Assembly: GCA_029204225.1 (NCBI GenBank)
Contig: CM055093.1
Coordinates: forward strand, 3,460,974 to 3,524,973
Direction of reading: 5' to 3'
DNA from: Diphasiastrum complanatum
Lineage: Eukaryota; Streptophyta; Lycopodiopsida; Lycopodiales; Lycopodiaceae
DNA length: 64,000 nucleotides
The translations under genes were made by a program, and so were the position numbers. The notes under the pieces were generated by a model. The model had not been told where the DNA came from. It was given only the letters and a program-made list of their open reading frames with translations, and searched no databases. Shown here piece after piece: positions 1 through 11,819 of this stretch (position 1 is the first letter of the stretch; each line of letters opens with the position of its first letter).

Positions 1-148
1 GTTGTTCTTGCTAGATTTTTTATGGGAAATTGATCTAATTCTAGATCTAATCATCGGTTGATTAGTAGATCAAGTAATCTAGCTTCCAATACCTCTTTAG
101 GATCTGATCTAGATCCATTCTTGGTCTTTATTTCTCTGAAATTTCACA
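1..148 (+). repeat. 3' end of a Ty1/copia LTR, cut by the window edge
   Basis: The segment ends in ATTTCACA, a usual copia LTR terminus. Its last 45 bp match, in reverse complement, the LTR tip at 10362-10409, which abuts a tRNA-iMet primer site. Its first 100 bp resemble the end of the LTR at 33840-34600 (shared phrases around 'gattagtagatcaagtaatcta'-type sequence). No primer site follows at 149, so this is a 3' LTR or a solo LTR. The 5' part lies outside the window. Confidence 0.7.
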
Positions 149-596
149 AGCTTGAGTTGCCAAATCTAGGTCACAAGATTTCATTATAATCAATATATGA
201 AATTCCAAAGAGTGAGCAATAACATGTTACTCTACAAGGATGTGTGTCTTTTATGGTCGAACATACATAAATGATTCCTATAATTTTTAGTATGTGTTTC
301 TATACACTAGATATAAGGTGTGAGCTATGAAGTCAAATATGAACAAATAACTACTTTAAATTCTAAATCTCCATATGAAAGACATTATTATCATGAGAAT
401 TTCATCTTTGAGTAATCGTAGACATAACCTTAAGTACCCTAAGATGTTTAAGCTAAGCTAACCATAAACCCTAAATGGAACTTAACAAAAAACCCTAAGT
501 TAAACTCATCGTAAACCTAAATCTAACCTTACATCCTAAGCGCACAAACGTAGCTTTAAGCCATAAACCTAGCCCTAACCTAACCTAGGATTCTAA

Positions 597-629
<33 letters not shown>

Positions 630-1298
630 TACACGCATAAATTTATGCATTTATCCTCTATGATAAATATCTTAAGGGTGGATTACTATCTCCTAGAACT
701 TGGCTTAGTTCTCTAAATAGATGGGAAATGCATCACCATACAAAAAGATGACAATTTAAGAGATGACACTTGAGACCATGTGTTAATTCTCTCACCTCTA
801 TCCTCTCCCTAAATCTGCAATTATGTGTAAACTTCTTCAACTAATCTTAAATTGTATCTCTACATTTGTTTTCCCTCAATGATCTTAATCCAAAATCTTT
901 CAAAATGAACCAAGTTCAAAGGCTATCCTTGAAGACTAACACACTAGCATTACTAAGTGTAATATGTACTATACCCACTAATGTAATGCCTAAATCCTAA
1001 AGTCTGCTACCCAAAATGTAATGTGTGAAGCTTAATTTGTAAAGCCATTATTAATGGTAATGCATAATGCCTAAAGACTATGTGTATGAAAGAGCCTAAA
1101 ATCGCACCCCATAATTCCTAAACCCTAATCTGCTTATATGTAACCTTCACCCCCGAACCATTAATCTGTCCAAAATTTATAGTCTAATTAGATTAGTTTT
1201 CATGTATTTGATTGTTTCCTAATGTTTGATATAAAAACCAGATGATTTTTGTTCCAATTTTTGCAGGTGTTTTGCATGTGAGGGAGTGATTCCATGAC
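149..1298. other. AT-rich DNA without a recognisable gene
   Basis: No ORF of interest is seen on either strand. From about 430 to 600 the sequence is full of CCCTAA-like words (aaaccctaa, ccctaacctaacc), resembling degenerate telomere-type DNA, and it leads into a (CA)15 tract. A similar 'cctaaaccctaatc' occurs near 1117. Nothing else can be supported. Confidence 0.5.
598..627. repeat. (CA)15 microsatellite
   Basis: Fifteen uninterrupted CA dinucleotides directly follow the degenerate CCCTAA-rich stretch. Confidence 0.95.
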
Positions 1299-2081
1299 AT
1301 GGACACTCCCGAGTGTGTGTGGAGCAACCCTTCATACATCACTCCGGAGGGTGAGAGCCAATCTGCAAGGAGGAGGAAGTTGAATAGGAAGCAACAAGCA
1401 GTGAGTAGGGCGTTGTTGCTTGCACCTGTAGGTCGTGTTGTTGAGGAGCCGACAATGTTCGACCGCAAGTTTGGTTCAAACTTGCAAAGTGTCGAGCACA
1501 TGTTGACTGTTAGTGTAGGTGGTGTGGGTAGTTCAGGGGGGGTTGTCATGCCAGAGCATGTGTGTGGCAATGCCATGTATAGAACACCAGAGTTGGAGTC
1601 CAGGTCAGAGAGCAAGAGTAGATTAGATTGGAGGAGAAGAGCAAAGAAGAGGCTTTTCTCTCGCGAGTTGGAGCAGGTTCAGCAGGGTGTTCATAGGGAT
1701 ATAGTTAGTTCAACCACCGTTTTGAGTGTTGACGATGACACTTCTCTTAGGGTGGATGTTGGTTTGTATGTAAGAGGGTTAGAGTTTGGGGAGGACGTTA
1801 CACCGATCAATTTGGAAGTAGGGTCGATCACACAGGTCTGCTCATCTATGAGAGGAGTAGAGACAAGAGAGGCGGTTTGGTTGATGTCTTTAGGTGCAAA
1901 TTCAACTTATTTAGGGTTGGTTATGCCCGAGGAACTGCATAATCACCCGTCGTATCGGACAACTGAGGCTAAGTCTAGATCAGCTAGGACTAGAAGGTTG
2001 AGGTGTAGATATTATGCAAAGAGGAGATTTATAGGTAGGGGTGGTCAGACATGTCAGTGTTACGCCCAAGGAGGTGCGTAA
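1299..2081 (+). CDS. Helitron-associated N-terminal ORF with internal repeats (probable fragment)
   Basis: An open frame of 260 codons lies directly upstream of a Helitron Rep remnant. It carries three diverged copies of a 36-40 residue unit (residues 2-37, 83-122 and 208-247). Each copy has a 'PE...N..SY.TPE.ESRS' core followed by a very basic stretch such as RRRAKKR. A fourth, broken copy follows at about 2065-2165. Plant Helitron proteins often start with basic, repeat-like regions, so I infer this is the original N-terminal part of the Rep/helicase protein, split from it by mutation. The spacers between units are acidic or hydrophobic and unlike each other. The first ATG was chosen because the repeat begins at once after it. 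A nucleic-acid-binding role for the basic tails is only a guess. No independent function is recognised. Confidence 0.5.
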   Translation: MDTPECVWSNPSYITPEGESQSARRRKLNRKQQAVSRALLLAPVGRVVEEPTMFDRKFGSNLQSVEHMLTVSVGGVGSSGGVVMPEHVCGNAMYRTPELESRSESKSRLDWRRRAKKRLFSRELEQVQQGVHRDIVSSTTVLSVDDDTSLRVDVGLYVRGLEFGEDVTPINLEVGSITQVCSSMRGVETREAVWLMSLGANSTYLGLVMPEELHNHPSYRTTEAKSRSARTRRLRCRYYAKRRFIGRGGQTCQCYAQGGA

Positions 2082-2225
2082 TCACCCGTCATATAACACT
2101 CCAGAGGTAGAGTCTAGATCAACTAGCGACTAGGGCATAGATTTAAGGCAAAGAGGAGAGTTGTAGATAGGGTTGGTAGGTTATTTGAGATAGGTAGATC
2201 GCTCCTGACTCCATCCCTTCCTGAT

Positions 2226-5013
2226 TTGGAACAGATGGAATTTTCATGTGGTTGTTGTTCGGTCTTGCGATGGAAAGCAAAAAGGAATAGTCGTTTCTAT
2301 TGCATGAAAGACAAGGTGCGTTTGTCTTTGATGCCATCGCCGCCTTCTGAGCTACTTTGTTTGTACACGTCCTCCGATGACTTAGGAGCTCATTTTAGGA
2401 AGCAAATTTGGAGTTACAATAATTCATTTGCGTTCACATCTCTTGGGGTGAATCTGGATAGATCCATCTCCAACTCTGTAGACGGCGCGGCGCGTACATG
2501 TTTTGAGTGTCTAGGTGGTTGTACCATCACATTGGTGGTTTGTTGCAATCAGACAAGCCTTCCTTTTCACAGATTTAATTCATGGATGGTGATGATTTGC
2601 AGGTGGATCAAAGACTATCTCTGAACCCCAAGCTTAGGCGTGATGGTCTCTCTATCTTACAGATTATGATGAAGTATGTGAATCCATTTGAGCAACATTT
2701 TAAGAACGTTGCATGGATCATGCGGAAGAATGTCACAAAGGATATTTGTCTCTACATAGTATTAGGTTGTTCGCAGAGTAGAGTGAGCAGGCAATTCAAT
2801 GCTCCCACGAACAATGAGATTGCGGTGCTTATGCCTTTAGACGAGACTCCGAGTGACGGAATGCGTGACATCATACTGCATTCCATTCATGATGGTTTGC
2901 AGTTCATCACACAACATCATTCGTCATATAATGCATTGCATTTTATACTATTATTTCCATTTGGTACGGATGGGTGGTATTTTGGAATCCCGCATGTGCA
3001 CGTCAGAGATGACGCACATGCCGATGATGATGTCCATAACGGTGCACTTTTTGATGCCTTTGAAGATCATTTAGAGGGTAGTCACAAAGTTGTCACCGTT
3101 CGAGAGTTTTACTGCTATCATTTATAGTTTCGTGCAGAGCATGTTTCACCGATCCATTTGGGTGGAAGGCTGCTACAAGAGTACGCATGTGATATGATGG
3201 CAAAGCTGGTGCAAAATAACATGAACTACTACTACAATAATCAGCACAGTTTTTGTAGAAAAATTTGTAGTGGTATTGTTGATGTCGTGGGAGCTCATTC
3301 CTCTAGCAACATAGGAACGCGAGTAGTGCTTCCATCTTCCTACATCGGTTCACCACGTCGTATGCATCAACAATACCAGAATGTTATGGCCGTCGTTAGG
3401 GATTGGGTTCTCACGATGACGGTGAACCCAAATTGGTTGAAGGTGAGGAGAGAGTTGCAATTCCAGTAGAGAGCTGCAGATAGGCCTGATCTGGTATCAA
3501 GGATCGACCTACTGAAAAAACGATGGTATTTTTGGGCGCATTATAGGGAGGCTGCATGTCGTGGAATTCCAGAAGAGAGGATTGCCTCACGCCCATACCT
3601 TTTGATTATATTGGAGGAGCAGAGCAAACCCATCACGGTTGGAGATTACGATTGTATTGTGTGTGCAGAGATTTATGTGAAGGAGGAAGATCCGGAGTTG
3701 TATGAGAGTGTGACGAGATATCTGATGGACGGTCCATGCGGAACATCTTTTTCAAATTCCCAGTGCATTAAGGATGGAAAATGCTCAAAGAACTACCCAA
3801 GGACTTTCATTGATGAAACATCGGTGGTGAAGGGGTATGTTTTCATATAGGTGGAGAGAGAATGGTGTGACGGTGCGTTCACTTGGAGTAGATTTAGATA
3901 ACAAGTGGGTTGTACCGTACAATAGGTGGCTCTAACACTACATTTTTAGTGCCACTTGAACATGGAGATATGTGTACATATACGTAGTGTGAAGTATTTG
4001 TACAAGTACATGTACAAGGGACCTGACATGATTACGGCGGGGGATGTAGAGGGCGGTGGTCAGACATCAGGATGGGTGGATGAGATAGGGCAGTTTCGTA
4101 ATGCTCGATACTTCTCAGCCAATGAGTCATGTTGGCGGTTGTTGGGGCTTTCTATGGTGCTCATAAGCCCATGGTGACCCAACTGGCAGTTCATCTCCCT
4201 AGATAGGAATTGGTGTACTTCAGTGAGGGAGTGGATTTAGAGGAGGTCATAGATGGGCGTTCAGGTACCACTTTGACAACATTCTTTGAGCTAAACAAAA
4301 GTGGTGATTCGGAGGCTCGAGAGTTGTTGTACCAGGACTTGTCGAGGCAGTATTGGTACAACAAGAGAACACATAGGTGGATCCGTCGAATCAACATGCA
4401 GACGACCCCTGCCATTGGTCTCATGTATTTTGTACACCCCTCCGAAGGGGAGAGGTTCTATATGCGAGTTCTTTTGGCTCATGTCAGAGGTGCAACCAGC
4501 TTTGAGGACTTGCACACGATTGACGGTGATTGTTTCAGTCGTTCAGAGATGCTTGCAAACATAGACTTCTAATAAATGACGTGAATGAGTGGAGTGGTTG
4601 CTTGCGCGAGGCGGTGTCATGGGGCACTCCATCGCAGCTTTGTCTCATATTCGTCGTGCTTCTTTTGACATGTGCCCCTTCCGACCCGTTGGAGCTCTGT
4701 GGAAGAGCATAGAGCCGTATTTAGTTGAGGATTATGCGCATGAGTTGAGACAACCAATAACGCGAGAGACCATTTCTGTGAGTCAAGTTTTAGTAGACAG
4801 AGTTGTTCTTGATGTGGAGTCGCACATGCAGCAGCTGGAAAGTCATTGGTGAATTTTGGGTTTAGGGTCTCCGATGTCAATTTTGGTTCATCTCCATTGT
4901 TTTGTGAGGAGATATTTCTCGATGAGACCCTTTTAGAGGTAGAGGCTGACATCGAGAGATTGAACGTGGATCAACGTGTGATTTTCGACCGCGTAGTACA
5001 TGAGCATATTTAG
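2226..5013 (+). pseudogene. Helitron Rep/helicase pseudogene (copy 1)
   Basis: Successive fragments in changing frames give a nearly complete Helitron_like_N/Rep region. They include 'FNAPTNNEIAVLMP' (about 2793), 'LHFILLFPFGTDGW' (about 2937), 'TMTVNPNW' (about 3417), 'VEFQKRGLPHAH' with the HUH-type His-Ala-His at 3588-3596, 'PITVGDYDCIVCAEI', 'CIKDGKCSKNYP', 'YLYKYMYKGPD' holding the paired-tyrosine region (about 3995), and 'LLAHVRGATSFEDL' (about 4470). 'LNVDQRVIFDRVV' near 4966 is the start of the PIF1-type helicase, which stops in TAG at about 5013; Walker motifs are absent. The intact protein would nick and rejoin single strands for rolling-circle transposition. Several frameshifts and stops show that it is dead. 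Terminal TC and hairpin-CTRR ends were not found, so true element boundaries are unknown. Confidence 0.85.
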
Positions 5014-5117
5014 AGTTACATTAGGGTTAGGGTTAGAGTGACATTATGTAATAGATAGAGCAGGGTTAGCATTACATTAGGATTTAGGATTAGAGTTAGG
5101 ATACACAAATTGTTGCT

Positions 5118-5246
5118 AGTGTATGTGTATTTGTATGTATGTGTATATCTATATATGTATGTGTACATGTATGTGTATGTATGGGTGTGTATATGTATGT
5201 GTATGTGTATATGTATGTGTATGTATGGGTGTTTATATATATACCT
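5118..5246. repeat. Impure (TG)n/(TATG)n microsatellite
   Basis: Repeated gtatgtgtatatgtatg units fill about 130 bp. This is low-complexity sequence with no coding meaning; frames through it on either strand are artefacts. Confidence 0.85.
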
Positions 5247-6361
5247 ATGTACATTCAAATAAATGTAAATGTTTTTTTTGCAGTTGGTGAATATTATTGT
5301 TTGTCTGACATAGGCTTTGTCCCACCTTCCACCTGGGAGAATGTAATTTTCAAATTTGAAGAGGCTCTTATTGTTGCAGGCATTTAGATGTAGGCATCTG
5401 CAACCGTACACAATCACTTTGGTGAGTGCCAAAGTTTAAAATTTGTATACAACTGTAGAGGCTACAGTGAAAATCGTAAACCAATTAGAGCCTATCCCAA
5501 TTTAAAGGTTTTGCATCCTCCTAGGTGGAAGTTGTAGCATAGCCCGTGTCACACAACAAACAGACGCATTTTGGGAGCGGTCTGCAAGCAAGGTTTGTCG
5601 AGATCTATAGGTGCACCTTATTTGATGACAAACTCTGAACATTGAATCCAGTCAACAAGCATGTCAGTTTCTTCTGTCAGTAATGTTGGTGAGTCGTCTG
5701 TTATCTTGATCAAATACATTGCATATTTAGAGTTTATGAATGTAGAGTGATACAATGTTTCGGCCCTGCATGAATCATTTTTGACAATGTTCAATGTTGC
5801 ATCTAATAGCAGTCGGCCTCTTGTGTGTTTGTGCAGATGGTGAACTTGATGGTGAATCATCATCGATTTTTTGTGAAGTTTAGGGAGCTGCTTGGTGATG
5901 GAGAACATATATTTTGTAGCACAGCCATTTGGTTGTTAGAGCTGTATATTCGTTATTTGATCAGTAAAGAGAGCATCATTGGCGCATATCCACAAAAATT
6001 TCGTTTGCTCTTAAACGTAGATTTGCTACTTAGTAATTTAAGATATGTTTATATGAATGGCAGCACTATTAGTGCGTTTGCCTTTGAGGCAATGTTAGAT
6101 TGCCTGGTGTATAGCCAGGTAATGGTATTAGATTTAAGTAATGACATTTCTACGATGTTTTGAAATTGGTTGAAAATATATGTTCGGACTATTTAAAATG
6201 TCTCTTAACCAAAAATGTTCTAGGATTCTTTCGATGGTTATGGTTGTCCGATAAGAGTTCAATTTGAATTTCATAGTGTACACAAGTGAATTTGGATATT
6301 TTTTCTGTACGATGTATTTCAAAATTTTGTAAAACCTATTCTTTGTCCAAGATTTTGACAA

Positions 6362-6676
6362 ACAAAATGCACAAATGTACACACACATACACAAGCACAC
6401 TTGCATGCACACAAACATGAACATACAATTGTAAACACACTGAATATGCACACGCATACATATGCACGCATATATACACAAATCAATTATGCACACACAC
6501 ACTTACACACATCAAATATGAACCCTCCCACACACATATGTCACATACAAACCTAAACGAAAACATCCTCACACATGCACACAAACATACATACATACCA
6601 CATGCATGAACAACATATTCACTTTGAACTGTGGGCCGCCTGTTAACAGACATTTGCAAACACATGCATACAAAAT

Positions 6677-6728
<52 letters not shown>

Positions 6729-6790
6729 ATACACACCTAAAAGCAATTATTTGCACACATGCATGTATGCACACACACATACACACATGC
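6362..6790. repeat. CA-rich microsatellite region with a pure (CA)n core
   Basis: Interrupted cacaca/catgca repeats surround a pure CA run at about 6684-6726. A 30-bp phrase, 'catgcatgaacaacatatt', occurs at 6602 and again at 6787, so part of the block was duplicated. Confidence 0.8.
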
Positions 6791-7766
6791 ATGAACAACA
6801 TATTACTTTGAATAGTAGGCCGCCCATCGACGACGGGCTTAACATATTACTTTGAATAGTGGGCCACCCGTAAACGACCATCGGCTTTCCTCTTAAACCA
6901 TCAGCCGCCATCCAAATCATCGGCCATCATCCAGATCGTCGGCCGCCCATCAATGACAAGCATACCCACTTTCGACCCAGACCATTGACCTTCGACCCAA
7001 TCCATCGGTCGTAACCCAAATTGTCGGCTGCTCGTCATCGATGGGCTTAGCACCATTTTAGACCGCATTAGGACCTCCCCCGTCACCCAGATCGTCACGG
7101 CCGCCCATCAATGAGGGGCATACCCACTAGATCGTTGGCCTAGACCGTTGGCCGACGACGGGCACTCTTTACAAGTATCTATATATAAAACATTTGTGTG
7201 CATGTGGTGCGCCTATGTATGGGGCCCCATGCATCTTCCTCCCCTCACCCATGCATACACATTTTCTTAACCAACAATGATGGGGAGGGGGATGCATGTA
7301 TGGGGAGGAGCATGCATGGCCCTCCTCCCCATGCATCCATGCATATTGGCCACCTAAGTCAGTGTTGCAAATTGAAGGGCAAAATGCCCGTCCTATGGTC
7401 GTTTGTCTTTCAAATGAAGGGCATTTAAATAATGCACCCTTCTAATGTGAAAATAAAAAAAATGGGCATTCCTTCAATTATTAAAAAAAAAACCTTTAAA
7501 AAGATACGTGTGGATAAGTGTATAAATCATGGTTTAACTAAAAAATACTATTTTTTATATGGTACTTATTTAATGAATGTATGATTTGAAGGGTGAGACT
7601 TGGTTATACCCTTCAAAAATGCATATTTTTTTAAAGGGTAGAGTTGCCCTTTATTAAAGGTGGCCCACCTTTTCCATTATTGGCCGCTGAATTTATTGGC
7701 CACCTTTTCCATTAATGGGCCAATTCATATTTTTAGGGTGGTTTGATAATAAAGCTCTCACAACGG

Positions 7767-7893
<127 letters not shown>

Positions 7894-8460
7894 GGACTCT
7901 ACTATATTCATACTACATATCAGTTGTTTTTCGAAACTTCACAAAAAAGACTTTTTCCTTATGATACTTTACCAACAAAAATGCCTTATTATGCTTACTT
8001 AGAAACATGGCCTCAAATAAGAAAGTTTTTTAAAAAAAAACTTCTAAGTTTTTTGGTGGAAAACTCGGTTCTCAACGAACGGTTGTGACCAGTGCACATG
8101 ATAGGGATTCAATTTAATGATGAGCATCTTCTAATACCTGGTGCACCAAAGGGTACTAGGTTTTCTATAAAAGGAAAGATCACTACAACCCTAAGTTTCA
8201 CTCTTATTGCTCTCTCCTTCTCTCTCTTGCTGCTACTCTCTTGGCTAGCTTCTCTACTGTTGCCATCTTTGCTTGGAGAAGATGAGACATGTAAAAGCTT
8301 TGTGGAAGAGTACTCGAATGAAAGTTACTACATACTAAGGTAAGAGAGCTGTGATTTGCTTACTTGAATGATCGTATGCATCAAAGGAATAGCATTTGTC
8401 TGCTATGCTAGAAAGGGAATAAGCTTACTTGTTATCTTGATCAGCATAGATTGATACTAT

Positions 8461-9990
8461 GGTCTTGTTCTGGTTGTTCGCAGAGTAGAGCCGATGGGCA
8501 ATTCAATGCTCCTACAAACAATGAGATTGTCATGCTTATGCCTATAGATGAGACCCCAAGTGACAGAATGTGGGATATCATATTGCACTCCATTCAGGAT
8601 GGTTTGCAAATATCACGGAGCATCATTCGTCGTATGACCCATTGCATTTTGTTCTTCTCTTTCCTTATGATACCAACACGTGGTATCAAGGGATCTCCCA
8701 TGTGCATGTGAGAGAGGATTCACATGGTGATGATGATGATATTCATTGTGTACATTTTGATCCTCATGAAGAGCATTTAGAGGGTGGACACAAAGTTGTC
8801 ACTATTCGAGAGTTTTACAACTACCATTTCCAGGTTCGAGCAGAGCATGTTTCACCTATACATTTGGGTGGAAGGCTACTATAAGAGTATATGTGCGACA
8901 TGGTAGCAAAAATGGTGCAGAACAACATGAAATATTATCATAAAAATCGAGATAGATTTCGTAGAGAGATTCGTAGTGATATCATTGATGCTCTTGGAGC
9001 TCATTCGGCTAGCGACATAGGGCAACGAATAGTCCTTCCATCATCTTATATTGGTTCATGCATTAGCAGTACCAAGATGCTACGGCTGTCGTTAGGGAGT
9101 TGCGTTCTTCCGATCTGTTTATCACAATGACATCAAACCCAAATTGGGTAGAAGTGATACATGAGTTGAGATTTCAGCAGACACCCTCACATAGGCTAGA
9201 TTTTGTGTCAAGAGTTTTTAACATGAAGCTTCAACATTTGATTCATTTGTTGAAGAAGGAAAGGATATTTGGGTGCATTATAGGGAGGCTTCATGTCGTA
9301 GAGTTCCAAAAGAGAGGATTTTCATGCCACATGCTGATTATATTAGAGGAGCGAGGCAAACCCATCACTATTGGAGATTATGATCATATGGTGTGCGCAG
9401 AGATACCTTTGAGGGAGGATGATCCGAAGTTGTATGGATGCATATGCCATGTGGAACATCTTTTCCAAATGCATCGTGCATGAAAGATGGAAAATGCTCA
9501 AAAAACTATTCAAGGAGTTTCATTGATGAAACATTGATAGTGAACGAGTATCTTTCAGATAGACATAGGGACAAAGGAGTGAAGGTCCAATCAAATAGAG
9601 TAGATTTAGACAACAAGTGGGTAGTACCATATAACAGATGGTTGACACTACATTTTCAGTGTCACATCAACATGGAAATATGTGTACATATACGCAATGT
9701 GAAGTATTTGTACAAGTACGTGTACAAGGGACTAGATATGATTATGGTGGAGGCTATGGAGACTGGTGGCCAAATAGCAGGGTCAGTGGATGAGATAGAG
9801 CAATTTTTGAATGCTCGATATTTTTCTGTGAGTGAGGCTTGCTGGCAACTATTGGGTTTTCTATGGGTGTTCATAAGGCAGTTGTGACCCGACTAGCAGC
9901 TCATCTTCATGGATAGGAGTTGGTGTACTTTAGTGAGGGAGCCGACTTAGAAGAGGTGGGGTGGTCGCTTGAGTACCACTTAAATAGGTT
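8461..9990 (+). pseudogene. Helitron Rep pseudogene (copy 2, truncated)
   Basis: This copy aligns colinearly with about 2766-4290 of copy 1. It has 'FNAPTNNEIVMLMP' (about 8500), 'VLLFPYDTNTWY' (about 8648), 'TMTSNPNWVEV' (about 9125), 'VEFQKRG' (about 9298), 'PITIGDYDHMVCAEI' (about 9361), 'SCMKDGKCSKNY' (about 9475) and 'NMEICVHIRNVKYLYKYVYKG' split over 9670-9730. The His-X-His motif is destroyed by a frameshift near 9325. No helicase domain follows, and similarity ends near 9990, where a minus-strand copia leader begins. It is a dead fragment from the same Helitron family as copy 1, not a tandem duplicate of the whole locus, because the flanks differ. Confidence 0.85.
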
Positions 9991-10409
9991 ATGTATGGCC
10001 TCACACATGTGGTAAGTACACCTGAAGCCCACAACAATATTTGGTACAAATATAATGATCTATCTATCTATTCAAACTCGCTACCTCAAGACTAGCTAGT
10101 TTTCAAAAACTTGCTAGTTTGGGTGTATGAGTAAGATATAGCATCAAACTGAAAAATATAGCTCCAAAAATGGTACTGTACATCCTCACACATGTGAACA
10201 GTATCCCTTCAGCCCGCAACCAAGTTTGATGCACAAATATCAAGGCTAACTAACTCTTCAAACTCGCCCACTCAAGATTAGTGAGTTTTCTCAAAAAAAC
10301 TTGCCAATTTGGGTGTTGTTTAGATCAATGCTTTAATCTCTTGTACTTGGCTCTGATACCATGTGAAATTTTAGAGAAATAAAGACCAAGAATGGATCTA
10401 GACCAGAAG
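9991..10409 (-). mobile_element. Truncated copia element, minus strand: leader, primer site and LTR tip
   Basis: Read on the minus strand, an LTR end (…AATTTCACA, plus-strand start at 10362) is followed at once by TGGTATCAGAGCCA (10361 down to 10348), the initiator-Met tRNA primer site. Below it is about 370 bp of leader holding two diverged copies of a 130-bp unit (about 10001-10130 and 10186-10317), each opening with a TCACACATGTG word. Only 48 bp of the LTR remain, matching the LTR at 1-148, before another element takes over at about 10410. No coding part survives. Confidence 0.65.
10348..10361 (-). other. tRNA-iMet primer binding site (minus strand)
   Basis: The reverse complement reads TGGTATCAGAGCCA and directly abuts the LTR terminus. 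This is the standard plant copia primer site. Confidence 0.85.
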
Positions 10410-10805
10410 CTTAGACTGCACGGCTTCGATCTGCAAACTTGTTGTACTCATTCACATATGTTTCAGTTTTCATAATGAATCAATACTACTATCTAATTGC
10501 GTTCAAGTTCAAATCAGAATGTATGCATTTCTGTAATTCTTCGCGATTGATTATTTGTATGATAATTCAATGCTCAATGTTTGGCTACGTAATCACTATA
10601 ATACTAATGATTTCAAAGCTAGTTACTATAAGATCGAACATGATTTACATCACTATTGTTTTGTTTGAAATTGATAGGCATAGTCATGCATAAAGAAAGA
10701 GGAAGATAGTTTGTTCGGCTGCGCACGATAAGTTCTTATTCTTGTCGTTCGAATTCTTTTTATTCGAATCTTATTCAACCTATCTTTTCACACTTCTTTT
10801 TAGCA

Positions 10806-10817
10806 TGGTATCAGAGC
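10806..10817 (+). other. tRNA-iMet primer binding site
   Basis: Exact TGGTATCAGAGC directly after an LTR end (…TTAGCA). Confidence 0.85.
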
Positions 10818-11021
10818 ATTGCTTCTTCAAGGCCTAATACTATATCAGAACGCAAGCTCTAATACTTGATATCTTTTGCGATATCAAATTATTCTTCAGT
10901 TCGAATCAATTTGTTTTGGTATCAGAGAATTTATTTCCAATTGTAGCGAAGCACAATATCTATCTCTTAAATTTGTCAGACTAAAGTTCCAGATAGATTC
11001 TCAAAGTAAAGCCAGTCTGAA

Positions 11022-11819
11022 TGGATCCAATTATCATTTGTGAAAATTTAAGATTCAGACCTTGCTAATCGCCAACGAGTTGTGGGATGTTGTTACAAAC
11101 TTGAAGATGACACAAAAGACTCAGAATGGAAATCGAAGGATGGTAAAACTTTCGCGCTTATTATCCTCAATATATCAGATACTCAAATTGGCCACATAGC
11201 TGAAGCTAAAACTTCAAAAGAAGTTTGGGACATCTTGAGCTCACTATATGATGTGAGAGACATAACTACCAAGTTACATCTTCGAAGGAAATTTTTCACA
11301 CTCAAAATGTCGAATAATGATTCTCTTCATAATCATATTAACCAGTTTAAGAATCTCTTGCATAGATGGCCGTTGTCGGATCAGTCATAGACGATGAAAA
11401 TGCAATTATGACATTGCTTTCAAGTCTACCATCTACATATGAGATCTGGGTGATGATCATATTGACACACTCAGATTTAACTCTTACCAGAGTTATCACT
11501 GTGTTGATGCAAGAAGATAATCGAAGAAGTGAAGACACTTTGTACCTCTTCGTCTCATGCTCTATATGTCAACAAGGGCTCAAAAAGACAGAAGCAAAAA
11601 AGCTCCAAGCAGTTTGCATCAAATCAGAAGCAGACTCAAAGTCAAGAACAATCATCGAATCCACATTCGTTGAAGAAAAAATGTTTTGCAGGTATTGGAA
11701 ATGCAATAACCATGAGATCCAGGATTGTCGAATTCTCAAAGTGAAAAATGCAGACAAGCAACCTCATCAACAAGCAAATACAGTTACAACATCTCCTGAA
11801 GTCGAAATGGACGAAGGCG
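11022..11819 (+). pseudogene. Copia gag pseudogene (UBN2/retrotran_gag type)
   Basis: Frames beginning with an ATG at 11022 and continuing to 11819 carry the copia Gag signature: 'EVWDILSSLYDV', 'KLHLRRKFFTLKM', 'HINQFKNLLHRWPL', then a spread Cys/His region 'FCRYWKCNNHEIQDCR' (about 11683). That region is a zinc knuckle with altered spacing. Gag would coat the element's RNA in cytoplasmic particles. A stop near 11065, a shift near 11390 and loss of everything after 11819 show that it is dead. Confidence 0.7.

Larger units (their letters stand above)
10410..11819 (+). mobile_element. Truncated copia element: LTR part, primer site and gag
   Basis: An LTR-like segment ends with …TTTTTAGCA at 10805, and TGGTATCAGAGC (10806-10817) follows. 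A gag remnant runs to 11819, where the gypsy LTR starting at 11820 cuts it off. The LTR's 5' end could not be fixed: it begins somewhere after the junction at about 10410. No pol from this element was found downstream, not even after 47413. Confidence 0.7.

Noticed and set aside
5825-6163. 112-codon ORF
   Set aside because: No family resemblance, AT-rich surroundings, no partner fragments; could be chance.
8092-8343. 83-codon ORF with a hydrophobic Leu/Ser segment, preceded by TATAAAAGG
   Set aside because: The hydrophobic run comes from ctctcctt repeats; there is no similarity to known proteins.
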